A stretch of 36,779 nt of DNA from JAKAGZ01 sp964412105 (GCA_964412105.1 CAYPNM010000030.1:1-36779); one strand, 5' to 3'; shown: positions 8,935-17,395, counted from the first letter of the stretch. Notes: generated from the sequence alone by a model not told the origin. Numbers and translations: made by a program.

Positions 8935-9732
8935 ATGGAAAATGGGAGAATTGATGTATCTATAATAATAATAACATGGAAAATGCATGACCTCCTTGAA
9001 ATCTGCCTGAAGTCATTATATAGGTATACCACAGGAATAAATTTTGAGCTTGTAATCATAGATAATAACTCTTGTGATGGTACTTCCGAAATGATCAAAG
9101 AAAAATATCCGGATGTTATTCTGATTACTAATCCGTCTAATAAAGGTGTAGCGCCGGCGAGAAATCAGGGGATGCAAATATCAAAAGGGAAATATATTCT
9201 GATATTAGATGCAGATATGGAGTTTGTAGAAAATTCGGTTTTGAAATTGTTCAAATTTATGGAATTAAATCCGAAATATGGTATGGTGGGAAGTAAATTA
9301 ATTGATTCAAATGGCGCGATTCAGTTTTCTTGTAAAAGATTTCCCACTCTTCTTTCATTTTTATTTAGGAGATTAGAAAAATTTTCCCTTATTGCTGAAT
9401 CCAAAGTACTGCAGCATCATACTATGCAGGATTGGGATCACAGCTCCATTCGCTTTGTAGATTATTTAATTGGTGCTTGTCAGTTTATTAGGCATGAGGT
9501 GGTTAGGGGAATCGGTTATTACGATAGCAATATTTTTTATGGTCCGGAGGATATAGATTACTGTATAAGAATCTGGAGAGCAGGCTGGCAAATTGCTTAT
9601 TATCCTGAAACGAAAATAATACATCATGAACAAAGAATAACGAAAAGGAAAATATTATCAATCATATCGATTAAACACTTATGGGGGATTATTTATCTGT
9701 ATAAAAAATATAATGGTAGAATCAGGATTTGA
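8935..9732 (+). CDS. Family 2 glycosyltransferase (265 aa)
   Basis: GT-A domain with VSIIIITWKMHDLLEICL at the N-terminus, VIIDNNSCDGT (about residues 40-50), NKGVAPARNQGMQISKG (about 69-85) and an intact DAD metal motif in LILDADMEF (about 88-96). The second acidic block FYGPEDIDYCIRIWRAGW (about 199-216) is typical of the family. No membrane helix apart from a mildly hydrophobic tail. It belongs to the same tightly packed operon; its TGA stop overlaps a possible TTG start of the sugar transferase by 4 bases. Confidence 0.87.
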   Translation: MENGRIDVSIIIITWKMHDLLEICLKSLYRYTTGINFELVIIDNNSCDGTSEMIKEKYPDVILITNPSNKGVAPARNQGMQISKGKYILILDADMEFVENSVLKLFKFMELNPKYGMVGSKLIDSNGAIQFSCKRFPTLLSFLFRRLEKFSLIAESKVLQHHTMQDWDHSSIRFVDYLIGACQFIRHEVVRGIGYYDSNIFYGPEDIDYCIRIWRAGWQIAYYPETKIIHHEQRITKRKILSIISIKHLWGIIYLYKKYNGRIRI

Positions 9733-11147
9733 ACCCTGATATGAATAAGAGAACAGAAAAAATATTAATCCTTACTGTAGATTTTCTTACAATAAATCTT
9801 TCAGGAATACTATACTTTTTGCTACGTGTGGAATCAGGATTTTTCAGTTTTAAAATTCGACCTGAATTTCTTCCTCCAATAATTGTTATTTATCTCTACT
9901 GGCTGATAATTTTTACTTTTGTCGGTATGTATCGTACGTGGTTCGCATCTTCACGATTTGATGAAATATCAACTTTGTTTAAAGCCTCTTTCGTTGGGAT
10001 CTTCATCTTATTCTTTGCTATTTATCTGGACGATTCGATACAGGGAGTCTCGTCTCATTCGAGAATACTTTTATTTATTTACTGGGGTATGTTCTTCTTT
10101 TTTGTAGGTACCGGAAGAATTCTTGTAAGAAGCTTCCAAAGAAAATTACTTATAAAAGGTATTGGTAGAAAGAACGCGCTAATAGTTGGTTTTAATAAAA
10201 ATGCTTTCGAAGTATGTGATCAAATAGCCGAACATAAAGCACTAGGGTTAGATATAAAAGGATTCATTATTGAAACTGATCGGGATTTAGATAAGGAATA
10301 TAAGGGAATTTCAATTGCCGGGACTGCAACTGATATTCTGAATATAATCGATGAAAGAGATATTCAGGAAGTTATAATTGCTCTGGAAAAGAAAGAAGAT
10401 GATTTGCTTATCGAGTTAATTGGTATGGCTTCAGCAAAAAACATAGGATTGAAGATAGTTCCTGATTTGTATGAAATCCTAAGCGGGCAGGCGAAGACTT
10501 CGCAAATCTATGGAATGCCGCTTATTGATTTGATGCCTCAATTGATGCCTGAATGGGAAAGAAAGCTGAAACGGCTATTCGATATTTTAATCGCTTTGAT
10601 AGTACTGATCGTAACTGTGCCATTGGATTTAATAATTGCAATTGCAATAAAAGTTGAAAGTCCAGGGGCCATTTTCTTTATACAAGAAAGATGCGGTTTG
10701 GATGGCGAAATATTTAAGATGATAAAATTCAGATCAATGTATAAGGATGCTGAAAGGCAGAGCGGGCCTATCTGGTCACAAAAAAACGATCCTCGGATTA
10801 CAAAGGTGGGAAGTATTTTAAGAAAAATCAGACTCGATGAAATTCCTCAGATGTTAAATGTGCTAATGGGAGAAATGAGTCTTGTAGGACCCCGTCCTGA
10901 AAGGCCATATTTTGTAGAAAAATTTGCCGGAATAATTCCTTATTACAAAAGGCGTTTAAAAGTGCGTCCCGGTATTACAGGGTGGGCCCAAGTAAAACAT
11001 AAATACGATGAATCAATTGAAGATGTAAAGGCTAAGTTGCGGTATGATCTTTTTTATATAGAGAATATGTCAATAAGAATGGATTTTAAGATTCTTTTCA
11101 GGACAATATTTGTAATTCTTTTTGGGAAAGGGCATTTTGAGAAATAA
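9729..11147 (+). CDS. Initiating polyprenyl-phosphate sugar transferase, WbaP/WcaJ type (472 aa)
   Basis: Transfers a sugar 1-phosphate from an NDP-sugar to undecaprenyl phosphate, the first membrane step of repeat-unit synthesis. Layout: four or five N-terminal membrane helices (about residues 10-135), a Rossmann-like CoA-binding-type domain starting KNALIVGFNKNAFEVCDQI (about 150-265), then the catalytic domain from KRLFDILIAL (about 280) to the end. Catalytic signatures are intact: IKFRSMYKDAE, the Asp-Glu dyad in RLDEIPQML (about 370-371), SLVGPRPERPYF, and VRPGITGWAQV. Two starts are possible: TTG at 9729, overlapping the upstream stop, and ATG at 9741 (four residues shorter); neither has good Shine-Dalgarno spacing. 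Confidence 0.92.
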   Translation: MNPDMNKRTEKILILTVDFLTINLSGILYFLLRVESGFFSFKIRPEFLPPIIVIYLYWLIIFTFVGMYRTWFASSRFDEISTLFKASFVGIFILFFAIYLDDSIQGVSSHSRILLFIYWGMFFFFVGTGRILVRSFQRKLLIKGIGRKNALIVGFNKNAFEVCDQIAEHKALGLDIKGFIIETDRDLDKEYKGISIAGTATDILNIIDERDIQEVIIALEKKEDDLLIELIGMASAKNIGLKIVPDLYEILSGQAKTSQIYGMPLIDLMPQLMPEWERKLKRLFDILIALIVLIVTVPLDLIIAIAIKVESPGAIFFIQERCGLDGEIFKMIKFRSMYKDAERQSGPIWSQKNDPRITKVGSILRKIRLDEIPQMLNVLMGEMSLVGPRPERPYFVEKFAGIIPYYKRRLKVRPGITGWAQVKHKYDESIEDVKAKLRYDLFYIENMSIRMDFKILFRTIFVILFGKGHFEK

Positions 11148-11164
11148 CGACTAAAATTTTTGTA

Positions 11165-11192
11165 AAGATAACTTTTAAAAATGTGTTATCTT
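11165..11192. repeat. 8-bp perfect inverted repeat between two sugar-transfer genes
   Basis: AAGATAAC (11165-11172) and GTTATCTT (11185-11192) flank a 12-base spacer in the 78-base gap before the Dpm1-like gene. It is AU-rich with no T run after it, so a poor terminator. It could be an operator for a dimeric regulator, as this is one of the larger gaps inside the locus. Chance is possible. Confidence 0.3.
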
Positions 11193-11225
11193 GCATTATA
11201 GTTTAAATAATAAAAATTAATACAA

Positions 11226-11951
11226 ATGGCTGATAAAACTCTTGTCATAATACCTACTTACAACGAACTAGAAAATATAACGGACTTGATTCCAGATATT
11301 TTAAATCGACATAAGAATTTGGATTTAGATATTCTGGTTGTTGATGACAATTCACCAGATGGAACCGGAAATTATATCGAGGATCTCTCAAAATCTGAAA
11401 GTAGAGTAAAATTAATCAGGAGAGCCGGAAAGCTTGGTCTTGGATCGGCCTACATTGAAGGATTCAAATATGCTTTGAAAAATAGCTATGATTATATTTT
11501 CGAAATGGATGCCGATTATTCACACTCACCCAAAGAAATAAAAAATTTTCTAAAAGCCATTAAGAACTATGATCTCGTGCTTGGCAGCAGATATGTCAGT
11601 GGGGTCAATGTTGTTAATTGGCCAATTAAGAGATTGCTGCTAAGTTATTTTGCAAATAAATACACAAGAATTATAACAGGGCTTCCTATTCATGATGCTA
11701 CTGGGGGTTTTAAATGTTTTAGACGAGCGGTGCTGGAAAAAATAGATTTAAATAAAATCAAATCAAATGGCTACACATTTCAAATTGAAATGACATTTAA
11801 AGCCTGGAAGAAAGGATTTTCAATTGGTGAAATTCCTATCATTTTTATAGATCGTACAGCAGGACAATCAAAAATGTCCAGAAAAATTGTCCGCGAAGCA
11901 ATTTTTATGGTTTGGAAGTTAAGAATAAGAAGCATGCTCGGATTACTTTAA
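11226..11951 (+). CDS. Polyprenol-phosphate glycosyltransferase, Dpm1-like GT2 (241 aa)
   Basis: Makes a polyprenyl-phosphate-linked sugar (mannose in characterised relatives) from an NDP-sugar, for later use by membrane transferases on the periplasmic side. Diagnostic motifs are all present: VIIPTYNELENI at the N-terminus, VVDDNSPDGTG (about residues 38-48), LGLGSAYIEGF, the DAD metal site in FEMDADYSHSP (about 96-106), LGSRYVSG and HDATGGFKCFRR. The soluble form ends here without the C-terminal membrane helices seen in some homologues; the length matches soluble bacterial/archaeal Dpm1. It follows a 78-base gap with an inverted repeat, so it may have its own promoter. The sugar is not certain. 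Confidence 0.85.
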   Translation: MADKTLVIIPTYNELENITDLIPDILNRHKNLDLDILVVDDNSPDGTGNYIEDLSKSESRVKLIRRAGKLGLGSAYIEGFKYALKNSYDYIFEMDADYSHSPKEIKNFLKAIKNYDLVLGSRYVSGVNVVNWPIKRLLLSYFANKYTRIITGLPIHDATGGFKCFRRAVLEKIDLNKIKSNGYTFQIEMTFKAWKKGFSIGEIPIIFIDRTAGQSKMSRKIVREAIFMVWKLRIRSMLGLL

Positions 11952-11988
11952 TTAATGTTGATATTTAAACACACTACCTTGAAAATTA

Positions 11989-13968
11989 ATGGATCTTTCC
12001 ATAATTATAGTAAACTACAATGTAAAGGAATTTCTTCAAAACCTTCTTTATTCAATCAATAAAGCTGCTCAGAACATTTCTCACGAGATAATAATTGTAG
12101 ATAATAGCTCAGGCGATGGAAGTGTTGAATTAATTCAGCAAAAATTCCCTGATGTTAAATTAATTATAAATAAAAAAAACCTCGGGTTTGGAAAAGCGAA
12201 CAATATCGCTATGAAGCAGGCTAATGGCGAGCATTTCCTTCTATTAAATCCTGATACACTGCTGTCTGAAGATACTTTAAAGGAAATGATGAGTTTCCTC
12301 AAAAAACATCCCGATGCTGGAGTTGCAGGCTGCAAAATTCTCAATCCGGATGGCACCCTTCAGTTGGCATGTCGGAGAAGTTTCCCAAGGCCATGGACAT
12401 CATTTTGCAAGGTTATGGGTCTTAGTAATTTATTTCCTAAAAGCAAAATATTTGCAAAATATAATCTTACTTACTTAGATGAAAATCAAACCTATGAAGT
12501 AGATTCTATTTCCGGTTCATTCATGATGATGAAAAGAGAAGCTTATAAAAGAACGGGTGGCTTCGACGAGGACTTTTTTATGTACGGTGAAGATCTGGAT
12601 CTTTGTTACAGAATACAGAAGGAAGGCTATAAGGTATTTTATGTCCATTCAGCACAGATAATCCATTACAAAGGAGAAAGTACTAGACGCAGCAGTATTG
12701 ACGATACTAAATTATTTTATGATGCTATGCACCTTTTTGTGAAAAAACATTTTTCCGCTTCTTTCATTGTTGAAATAATTTTACAGACCGCAATAATTTT
12801 CAGAAAGTTTTTTGCCTTCCTTGGTAAAAGAAAGTTTATCATAATGCCTTTTATAATTGATTTTATAATTTTCGATCTATCTCTTCTCTTTGCAGAGAAA
12901 AGTTATTCTTTACACACCGAATGGACGGGATTTCCTCGCTCAACAATATATTGGATTTTTACAATTCCCGTATTGATTCAGGCTATAATCTCTGCTTTAA
13001 GTGGAGTTTATAGAAGGGAATCTCTATCGGTTCTTAGAACAATTCTATCAGTAATTATAGGATTTTTTATTCTGTCTTCAGTCACCTACTTTTTCAAGGA
13101 ATTTGCTTATAGCCGGGCAGTTTTGTTAATAACCTATTTGATGATCTTTTCCCTTTTTATTAGTTGGAGAGTAATTGTAAAATTATTTTTTAAAGTAGGT
13201 GTTGAAGGAGGCAATCCAGATAATAGAAGAACGCTTATTATCGGGACTAATTATCAAACTATTCAGATTGCAGAAAAGCTAAAGAATATAAGCTCCGAAT
13301 TTCACAATATCATTGGTCTAATAGGATCTTCAATGAAAAATCTGGGAGAAAATTCAAAAGGTTTCCAGGTATTAGGAACTTATGATAACATTATAAAAAT
13401 AATAAGAAATAATAATATAAACGAAGTAGTATTTTCCTCAAATGAAATTTCTTATAACCAGATGATGTCAATAGTCTCACTTTGCCGAAATGAGAATGTT
13501 GAATTTAAATTAATTGGTAAAAATCTGGATTTTCTTGTTGGTAAAACTTCTGTCTCAATGCTGGACGATATCCCTATTATTGAGATAAAATATAATATTT
13601 CAAAGCCGTTATTCAGGTTTGTGAAGGTAATATTTGATTACTCATCAGCTGTGCTTGTTTTGTTTTTGATTTACCCTTTTATATATTTGATAAACAAGGC
13701 CGGTAAAAAACCAAGTGATTTTGGTGAATTTGTTTTAAAAATCCCTTTAATTTTTACCGGGAGAATTAGTCTGGTTGGACCGAAGGAATTGGACAAAGAT
13801 TCCAATATTTATTTAGGCAAAAAAGGACTGACAGGTCTCTGGTATATTGAGGATTTTGCCGGAATAGATTCTAATAAATTAAATATTTTTTATGCGAGGA
13901 ATCAAAGCCCCTGGTTCGATCTTGAAATAATAGGAAAAACAATATTAAAAATGTGGAACAGAAAATAA
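11989..13968 (+). CDS. GT2 glycosyltransferase fused to a degenerate polyprenyl sugar-transferase module (659 aa)
   Basis: The N-terminal GT2 domain (about residues 1-265) is intact: LSIIIVNYNVKEFL, IIVDNSSGDGS, NLGFGKANN, LLLNPDTLL and FFMYGEDLDLCYRIQ. Then come about four or five membrane helices (about 280-400) and a Rossmann-like domain starting NRRTLIIGTNYQTIQIAEKL (about 411-530), the same order as in WbaP/WcaJ proteins. The final part keeps a membrane-entering segment, GRISLVGPKE (about 591) and KKGLTGLWYIED (about 611), but lacks the KFRSM block and the Asp-Glu dyad: only about 115 residues remain where the intact enzyme at 9729 has about 190. The catalytic sugar-transferase function is therefore probably lost, leaving an anchor or scaffold for the GT2 domain. 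The reading frame is clean, so a frameshift artefact is unlikely. Confidence 0.85.
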   Translation: MDLSIIIVNYNVKEFLQNLLYSINKAAQNISHEIIIVDNSSGDGSVELIQQKFPDVKLIINKKNLGFGKANNIAMKQANGEHFLLLNPDTLLSEDTLKEMMSFLKKHPDAGVAGCKILNPDGTLQLACRRSFPRPWTSFCKVMGLSNLFPKSKIFAKYNLTYLDENQTYEVDSISGSFMMMKREAYKRTGGFDEDFFMYGEDLDLCYRIQKEGYKVFYVHSAQIIHYKGESTRRSSIDDTKLFYDAMHLFVKKHFSASFIVEIILQTAIIFRKFFAFLGKRKFIIMPFIIDFIIFDLSLLFAEKSYSLHTEWTGFPRSTIYWIFTIPVLIQAIISALSGVYRRESLSVLRTILSVIIGFFILSSVTYFFKEFAYSRAVLLITYLMIFSLFISWRVIVKLFFKVGVEGGNPDNRRTLIIGTNYQTIQIAEKLKNISSEFHNIIGLIGSSMKNLGENSKGFQVLGTYDNIIKIIRNNNINEVVFSSNEISYNQMMSIVSLCRNENVEFKLIGKNLDFLVGKTSVSMLDDIPIIEIKYNISKPLFRFVKVIFDYSSAVLVLFLIYPFIYLINKAGKKPSDFGEFVLKIPLIFTGRISLVGPKELDKDSNIYLGKKGLTGLWYIEDFAGIDSNKLNIFYARNQSPWFDLEIIGKTILKMWNRK

Positions 13969-13977
13969 TTATTAAAT

Positions 13978-14928
13978 ATGGCCAAGACAATTTTAGATTT
14001 TGAAAAACCAATTTATGAGCTTGAAGAAAAGCTCGAAGAAATGAAAAACTTATCAGACACTTTAAATATTGACAGCGAGATAAAAAGAATTGAAGATAAA
14101 GTGAAACAATTAAAAGAGTCAGTTTATAAAGGTTTGACAAGATGGCAGAGAGTGCAGTTGGCAAGGCATCCCGATAGGCCATACACTCTCGATTACATCT
14201 ATGCTATGACAAATAATTTTGTTGAACTTCACGGTGACCGTAGTTTTAAGGATGATAAAGCGGTTGTCGGGGGTTTTGCTTCAATTGAAGATCATAAAGT
14301 TATGATACTTGGTCATCAAAAAGGAAGAGATACTAAATCAAATCTTTACAGAAACTTTGGGATGCCCAATCCGGAAGGTTATAGAAAGGCCTTAAGATTA
14401 ATGAAACTCGCTGAGAAGTTTGAAAAACCTGTAATTACAATGATTGATACTCCCGGTGCGTACCCCGGACTGGAAGCAGAAGAGCGCGGTCAGGCTGAGG
14501 CAATTGCTCGAAATCTTTTTGAAATGAGTCGATTGAGAGTGCCTATAATTGTCGTAATAATAGGTGAAGGTGCTAGTGGTGGAGCTCTTGGTATTGGAGT
14601 TGGTGACAGAATTTTGATGCTTGAAAATTGCTGGTACTCCGTTATCAGCCCCGAATCATGTTCCAGTATTTTATGGAGAAGCTGGGATTATAAAGAACAG
14701 GCTGCAGAAGCCCTTAAATTAACGGCTCCTGATCTTCTGGAACAAAAGTTAATTGATAGAATTATTCCTGAACCAATGGGCGGGGCCCATAAGGATCTTG
14801 ATGGTGTTGCCGGTTCATTAAAAGAAATTTTAATTGAGGAACTTAATAATCTTAAAAAAGTTAAGCCGGACAAGCTTATTGAACAGCGATTAGAAAAATT
14901 TGGAAAGATGGGGGCTTACATAGAGTAG
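13978..14928 (+). CDS. accA: Acetyl-CoA carboxylase carboxyltransferase subunit alpha
   Basis: With AccD it moves the carboxyl group from carboxybiotin to acetyl-CoA, giving malonyl-CoA for fatty acid synthesis in the cytoplasm. The 316-residue length is normal. Recognisable features: an N-terminal helical coiled segment (about 1-50), RHPDRPYTLDYI (about 61-72), the crotonase-fold core with IDTPGAYPGLEAEERGQAEA (about 157-176), GEGASGGALGIGVGDRILML (about 196-215) and WYSVISPESCSSILWR. AccD is not in this window, so the two carboxyltransferase genes are not adjacent here. It starts 9 bases after the fusion gene without a clear Shine-Dalgarno, so it may be co-transcribed with it. Confidence 0.96.
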   Translation: MAKTILDFEKPIYELEEKLEEMKNLSDTLNIDSEIKRIEDKVKQLKESVYKGLTRWQRVQLARHPDRPYTLDYIYAMTNNFVELHGDRSFKDDKAVVGGFASIEDHKVMILGHQKGRDTKSNLYRNFGMPNPEGYRKALRLMKLAEKFEKPVITMIDTPGAYPGLEAEERGQAEAIARNLFEMSRLRVPIIVVIIGEGASGGALGIGVGDRILMLENCWYSVISPESCSSILWRSWDYKEQAAEALKLTAPDLLEQKLIDRIIPEPMGGAHKDLDGVAGSLKEILIEELNNLKKVKPDKLIEQRLEKFGKMGAYIE

Positions 14929-14980
14929 CAAATCAACCTGGAATTTGTTAGGACGCTTTTTAATTCCAGCCGAAAAAATT

Positions 14981-15391
14981 ATGTTAACTTATAAAACTGA
15001 AATCAGAGTTAGATATGCAGACACCGACCAAATGCAGTTTGCGTATAATGGAAAGTATTTGGAATATTTTGAAGTTGGAAGAACTGAGTTGCTCAGAAGC
15101 ACAGGACTTTCCTATAAGATTGTCGAAAGAGAAGGATATCAGCTTCCACTTGTTGAGGCTCAGTTGAAATATATTTCAGCTGCTTATTATGATGACATAC
15201 TCGTCATAGAATCTTTTTTAAAGGAGATTCCCAAATTTAAGATGAAAATTAATTACAGAATTTTCCGTAAAGAAAACAACAAGCTTGTAACTGAAGGATA
15301 TACAGAACACGTTTTTATAAAGAAGGATTCAAAAAAGCCTGTTAGACCACCAAAGTTTTATTTGGATGCAATTAAGAAATATTACGAATAG
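14981..15391 (+). CDS. Acyl-CoA thioesterase, YbgC/4HBT hot-dog family (136 aa)
   Basis: Single hot-dog domain enzyme hydrolysing acyl-CoA thioesters. The N-terminus has the family signature IRVRYADTDQMQFAYNGKYL, with the catalytic Asp in the DTD motif and the usual following YLEYFEVGRTELLR helix. Later strands include YYDDILVIESFLKEIPKFKM and a C-terminal GYTEHVFI strand. I chose the ATG at 14981 because homologues begin a few residues before the VRYxDTD motif; an in-frame TTG at 14945 would add 12 residues that do not fit the family. Neither start has a clear ribosome site. It lies next to accA, suggesting a loose link to acyl-CoA metabolism. The substrate is unknown. Confidence 0.85.
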   Translation: MLTYKTEIRVRYADTDQMQFAYNGKYLEYFEVGRTELLRSTGLSYKIVEREGYQLPLVEAQLKYISAAYYDDILVIESFLKEIPKFKMKINYRIFRKENNKLVTEGYTEHVFIKKDSKKPVRPPKFYLDAIKKYYE

Positions 15392-15469
15392 TAATTTTAA
15401 TTGACTAAATTAACCATATCATTTCCACACCGATTTTATCGCAATTAGTTCGATATAAATTATTGAAAG

Positions 15470-16930
15470 ATGATTGAGAAACTAAAAGAACTTTCCAAAG
15501 ACACCGCAATTTACGGCGTAAGTACCATGGTAGGGAGGTTTCTCAATTTTCTTTTAGTCCCTTTCTATACACATGTGTTCACTGATTTTGATTATGGTAT
15601 TGTTTCCAACCTCTATATTTTCATTGCAATATTTAATGTGATTTTCATTTATGGAATGGATGCGGCATACCTGAAATATGCGGCAGTTCCATCGGGAAAA
15701 GAAGACAAAGATAATTTTTCTACTCCTTATTTATCGGTCTTGGGTATGGGAATTATCCTGGTTCTTTTAATTATTGCCCTGAAGAAGGTCATATTTGTTA
15801 CATTTGATATACCATTTGATCATCTCAAACTTATATTTCTGGTTGTACCAATTCTTTTTATTGATGCAATAAATGTAATTCCATTTATTAAGCTTAGGAT
15901 TGAAAGGCAGGCCAAAAAATTTGCGACCTTTAAAGTTCTCAATATTATAGTTAATGTGATTCTAAATCTTTATTTAATCTTGAAATTAAAATGGGGAATA
16001 GAAGCAGTTTTTATCAGCAATATTGCTGCTTCCGCATTCACTTTCTTATTGTTGTTTCCAACAGTAATCAGATACCTCAAAATAAAATTACGCACGGATT
16101 TATTAGTAAAATTTTTGAAATTTGGTTTACCTTACCTGCCCGCCGGACTAGCTTCGATGTTTATTCAAGGAATTGACAGGCCAATACTCGGACATCTAAC
16201 TGATCTTGGCACGGTAGGTGTTTACAGTGCAAATTACAAGCTCGGAATATTTATGATGCTGTTTGTAAGTATGTTTCAGTATGCCTGGCAGCCCTTCTTT
16301 CTGCAAAATGCTGAAGAAAAAAACGCAAAGGAACTTTTTTCAAAGGTTCTAACTTATTTTACAGTCGCAGCTTCATTTATTTTAATATTAGTATCTCTTT
16401 TTATAAGTGATCTAGTAAAAATCAGATTATTCGGTCATACAATAATTCAACACAATTACTGGGGCGGATTAAGCATCGTTCCTATTATTCTTTTCGGCTA
16501 TTTCTTTAACGGACTTTATGTGATTTTTACAGCAGGAATATTTATTAAAGAAAAAAGTATTTATGTTCCTTTTATCACAGGGCTGGGTGCGGTTGTAAAT
16601 ATCGGTGTTAATTTTGCATTGATTCCTTCGATGGGAATGATGGGAGCAGCGATAGCAACTCTTACTGCTTATCTAGCAATGGCAATAAGTTTATATTTAG
16701 TTACACAAAGAATTTATAAGATCCATTATGAATATGCAAAAATGGCAAAAGTACTTTCCTTTGTTGTTTTACTTGGACTTTTATATTATTTGTTATTATA
16801 TAGTGGTCACTTACTATTTCTATATAAAATATTAATGCTATTAATATTTACTTTATGGATGATATTTTTTGTGATGGATAAAGATGAAATGAATTTTATA
16901 CAAAAAAGACTTCTAAAAATTAAAAAATAA
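15470..16930 (+). CDS. Polysaccharide biosynthesis flippase, MOP superfamily (486 aa)
   Basis: Integral membrane protein with about fourteen predicted helices. The opening KDTAIYGVSTMVGRFLNFLLV with FYTHVF following is typical of Wzx/MurJ-like lipid-linked oligosaccharide transporters. GLPYLPAGLASMFIQGIDRP (about residues 220-239) is the conserved start of the second helical bundle, and GMMGAAIATLTAYLAMA lies near the C-terminus. It differs clearly from the flippase at 4399-5898. It is separated from the polysaccharide locus by accA and the thioesterase and precedes dut by 6 bases, so it may serve another glycan or be a displaced part of the locus. Confidence 0.85.
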   Translation: MIEKLKELSKDTAIYGVSTMVGRFLNFLLVPFYTHVFTDFDYGIVSNLYIFIAIFNVIFIYGMDAAYLKYAAVPSGKEDKDNFSTPYLSVLGMGIILVLLIIALKKVIFVTFDIPFDHLKLIFLVVPILFIDAINVIPFIKLRIERQAKKFATFKVLNIIVNVILNLYLILKLKWGIEAVFISNIAASAFTFLLLFPTVIRYLKIKLRTDLLVKFLKFGLPYLPAGLASMFIQGIDRPILGHLTDLGTVGVYSANYKLGIFMMLFVSMFQYAWQPFFLQNAEEKNAKELFSKVLTYFTVAASFILILVSLFISDLVKIRLFGHTIIQHNYWGGLSIVPIILFGYFFNGLYVIFTAGIFIKEKSIYVPFITGLGAVVNIGVNFALIPSMGMMGAAIATLTAYLAMAISLYLVTQRIYKIHYEYAKMAKVLSFVVLLGLLYYLLLYSGHLLFLYKILMLLIFTLWMIFFVMDKDEMNFIQKRLLKIKK

Positions 16931-16936
16931 CTAATT

Positions 16937-17395
16937 ATGACTAATTCCATTGAGATAAAAATTAAAAGATTGTCTGAGAATTTTAAGGATGTTTCTTTGC
17001 CTTCATACGCAACAGACGGCAGTTCAGGAATGGATGTAAGAGCAACGGTAAGAGAAGAGATAATTATTCCGGCAGGCAAAGTTGTGCTTGTGCCTACTGA
17101 TTTTTCTGTGGAAATACCGGAAGGATACGAAATTCAGGTTAGACCAAGAAGTGGTCTGGCCGCTATACATAATATTGGTATTTTAAATTCACCCGGCACT
17201 ATTGATTCCGATTATCGGGGAGAAGTAAAAATAATTTTAATGAATTTTGGAGAAAAAGATTTCATAATTTCCAGGGGGGAAAGAATTGCTCAATTAGTGG
17301 TATCAAAAATTTATAAAGCTTCGTTGAAAGAAAGTAATAACCTTGAAAGTAGTAAAAGAGGGGAGGGCGGATTTGGACATACAGGGAAAAGTTAA
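16937..17395 (+). CDS. dut: dUTP diphosphatase
   Basis: Hydrolyses dUTP to dUMP and diphosphate, keeping uracil out of DNA and supplying dUMP for dTMP synthesis. The 152-residue trimeric-type sequence shows the five family motifs in order: DGSSGMDVRA (about residues 27-36), RPRSGLAAIHNIGIL (about 73-87), GTIDSDYRGEVKIILMN (about 90-106), GERIAQLVVS (about 115-124) and the flexible C-terminal RGEGGFGHTGKS. The start ATG lacks a Shine-Dalgarno. It is 6 bases after the flippase gene, followed by dnaE after 112 bases, grouping two DNA-synthesis functions. Confidence 0.96.
   Translation: MTNSIEIKIKRLSENFKDVSLPSYATDGSSGMDVRATVREEIIIPAGKVVLVPTDFSVEIPEGYEIQVRPRSGLAAIHNIGILNSPGTIDSDYRGEVKIILMNFGEKDFIISRGERIAQLVVSKIYKASLKESNNLESSKRGEGGFGHTGKS

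Noticed and set aside
11989..13968. Fusion gene as a frameshift or assembly artefact
   Set aside because: The frame is continuous through all domains, the Rossmann-like and membrane parts are in the normal order, and the missing catalytic block is an internal absence without a stop or frame change.
13871..14182. 103-codon minus-strand open frame
   Set aside because: It is antisense to the 3' end of the fusion gene and the start of accA, with Leu/Phe-rich low-quality sequence typical of shadows in AT-rich DNA.
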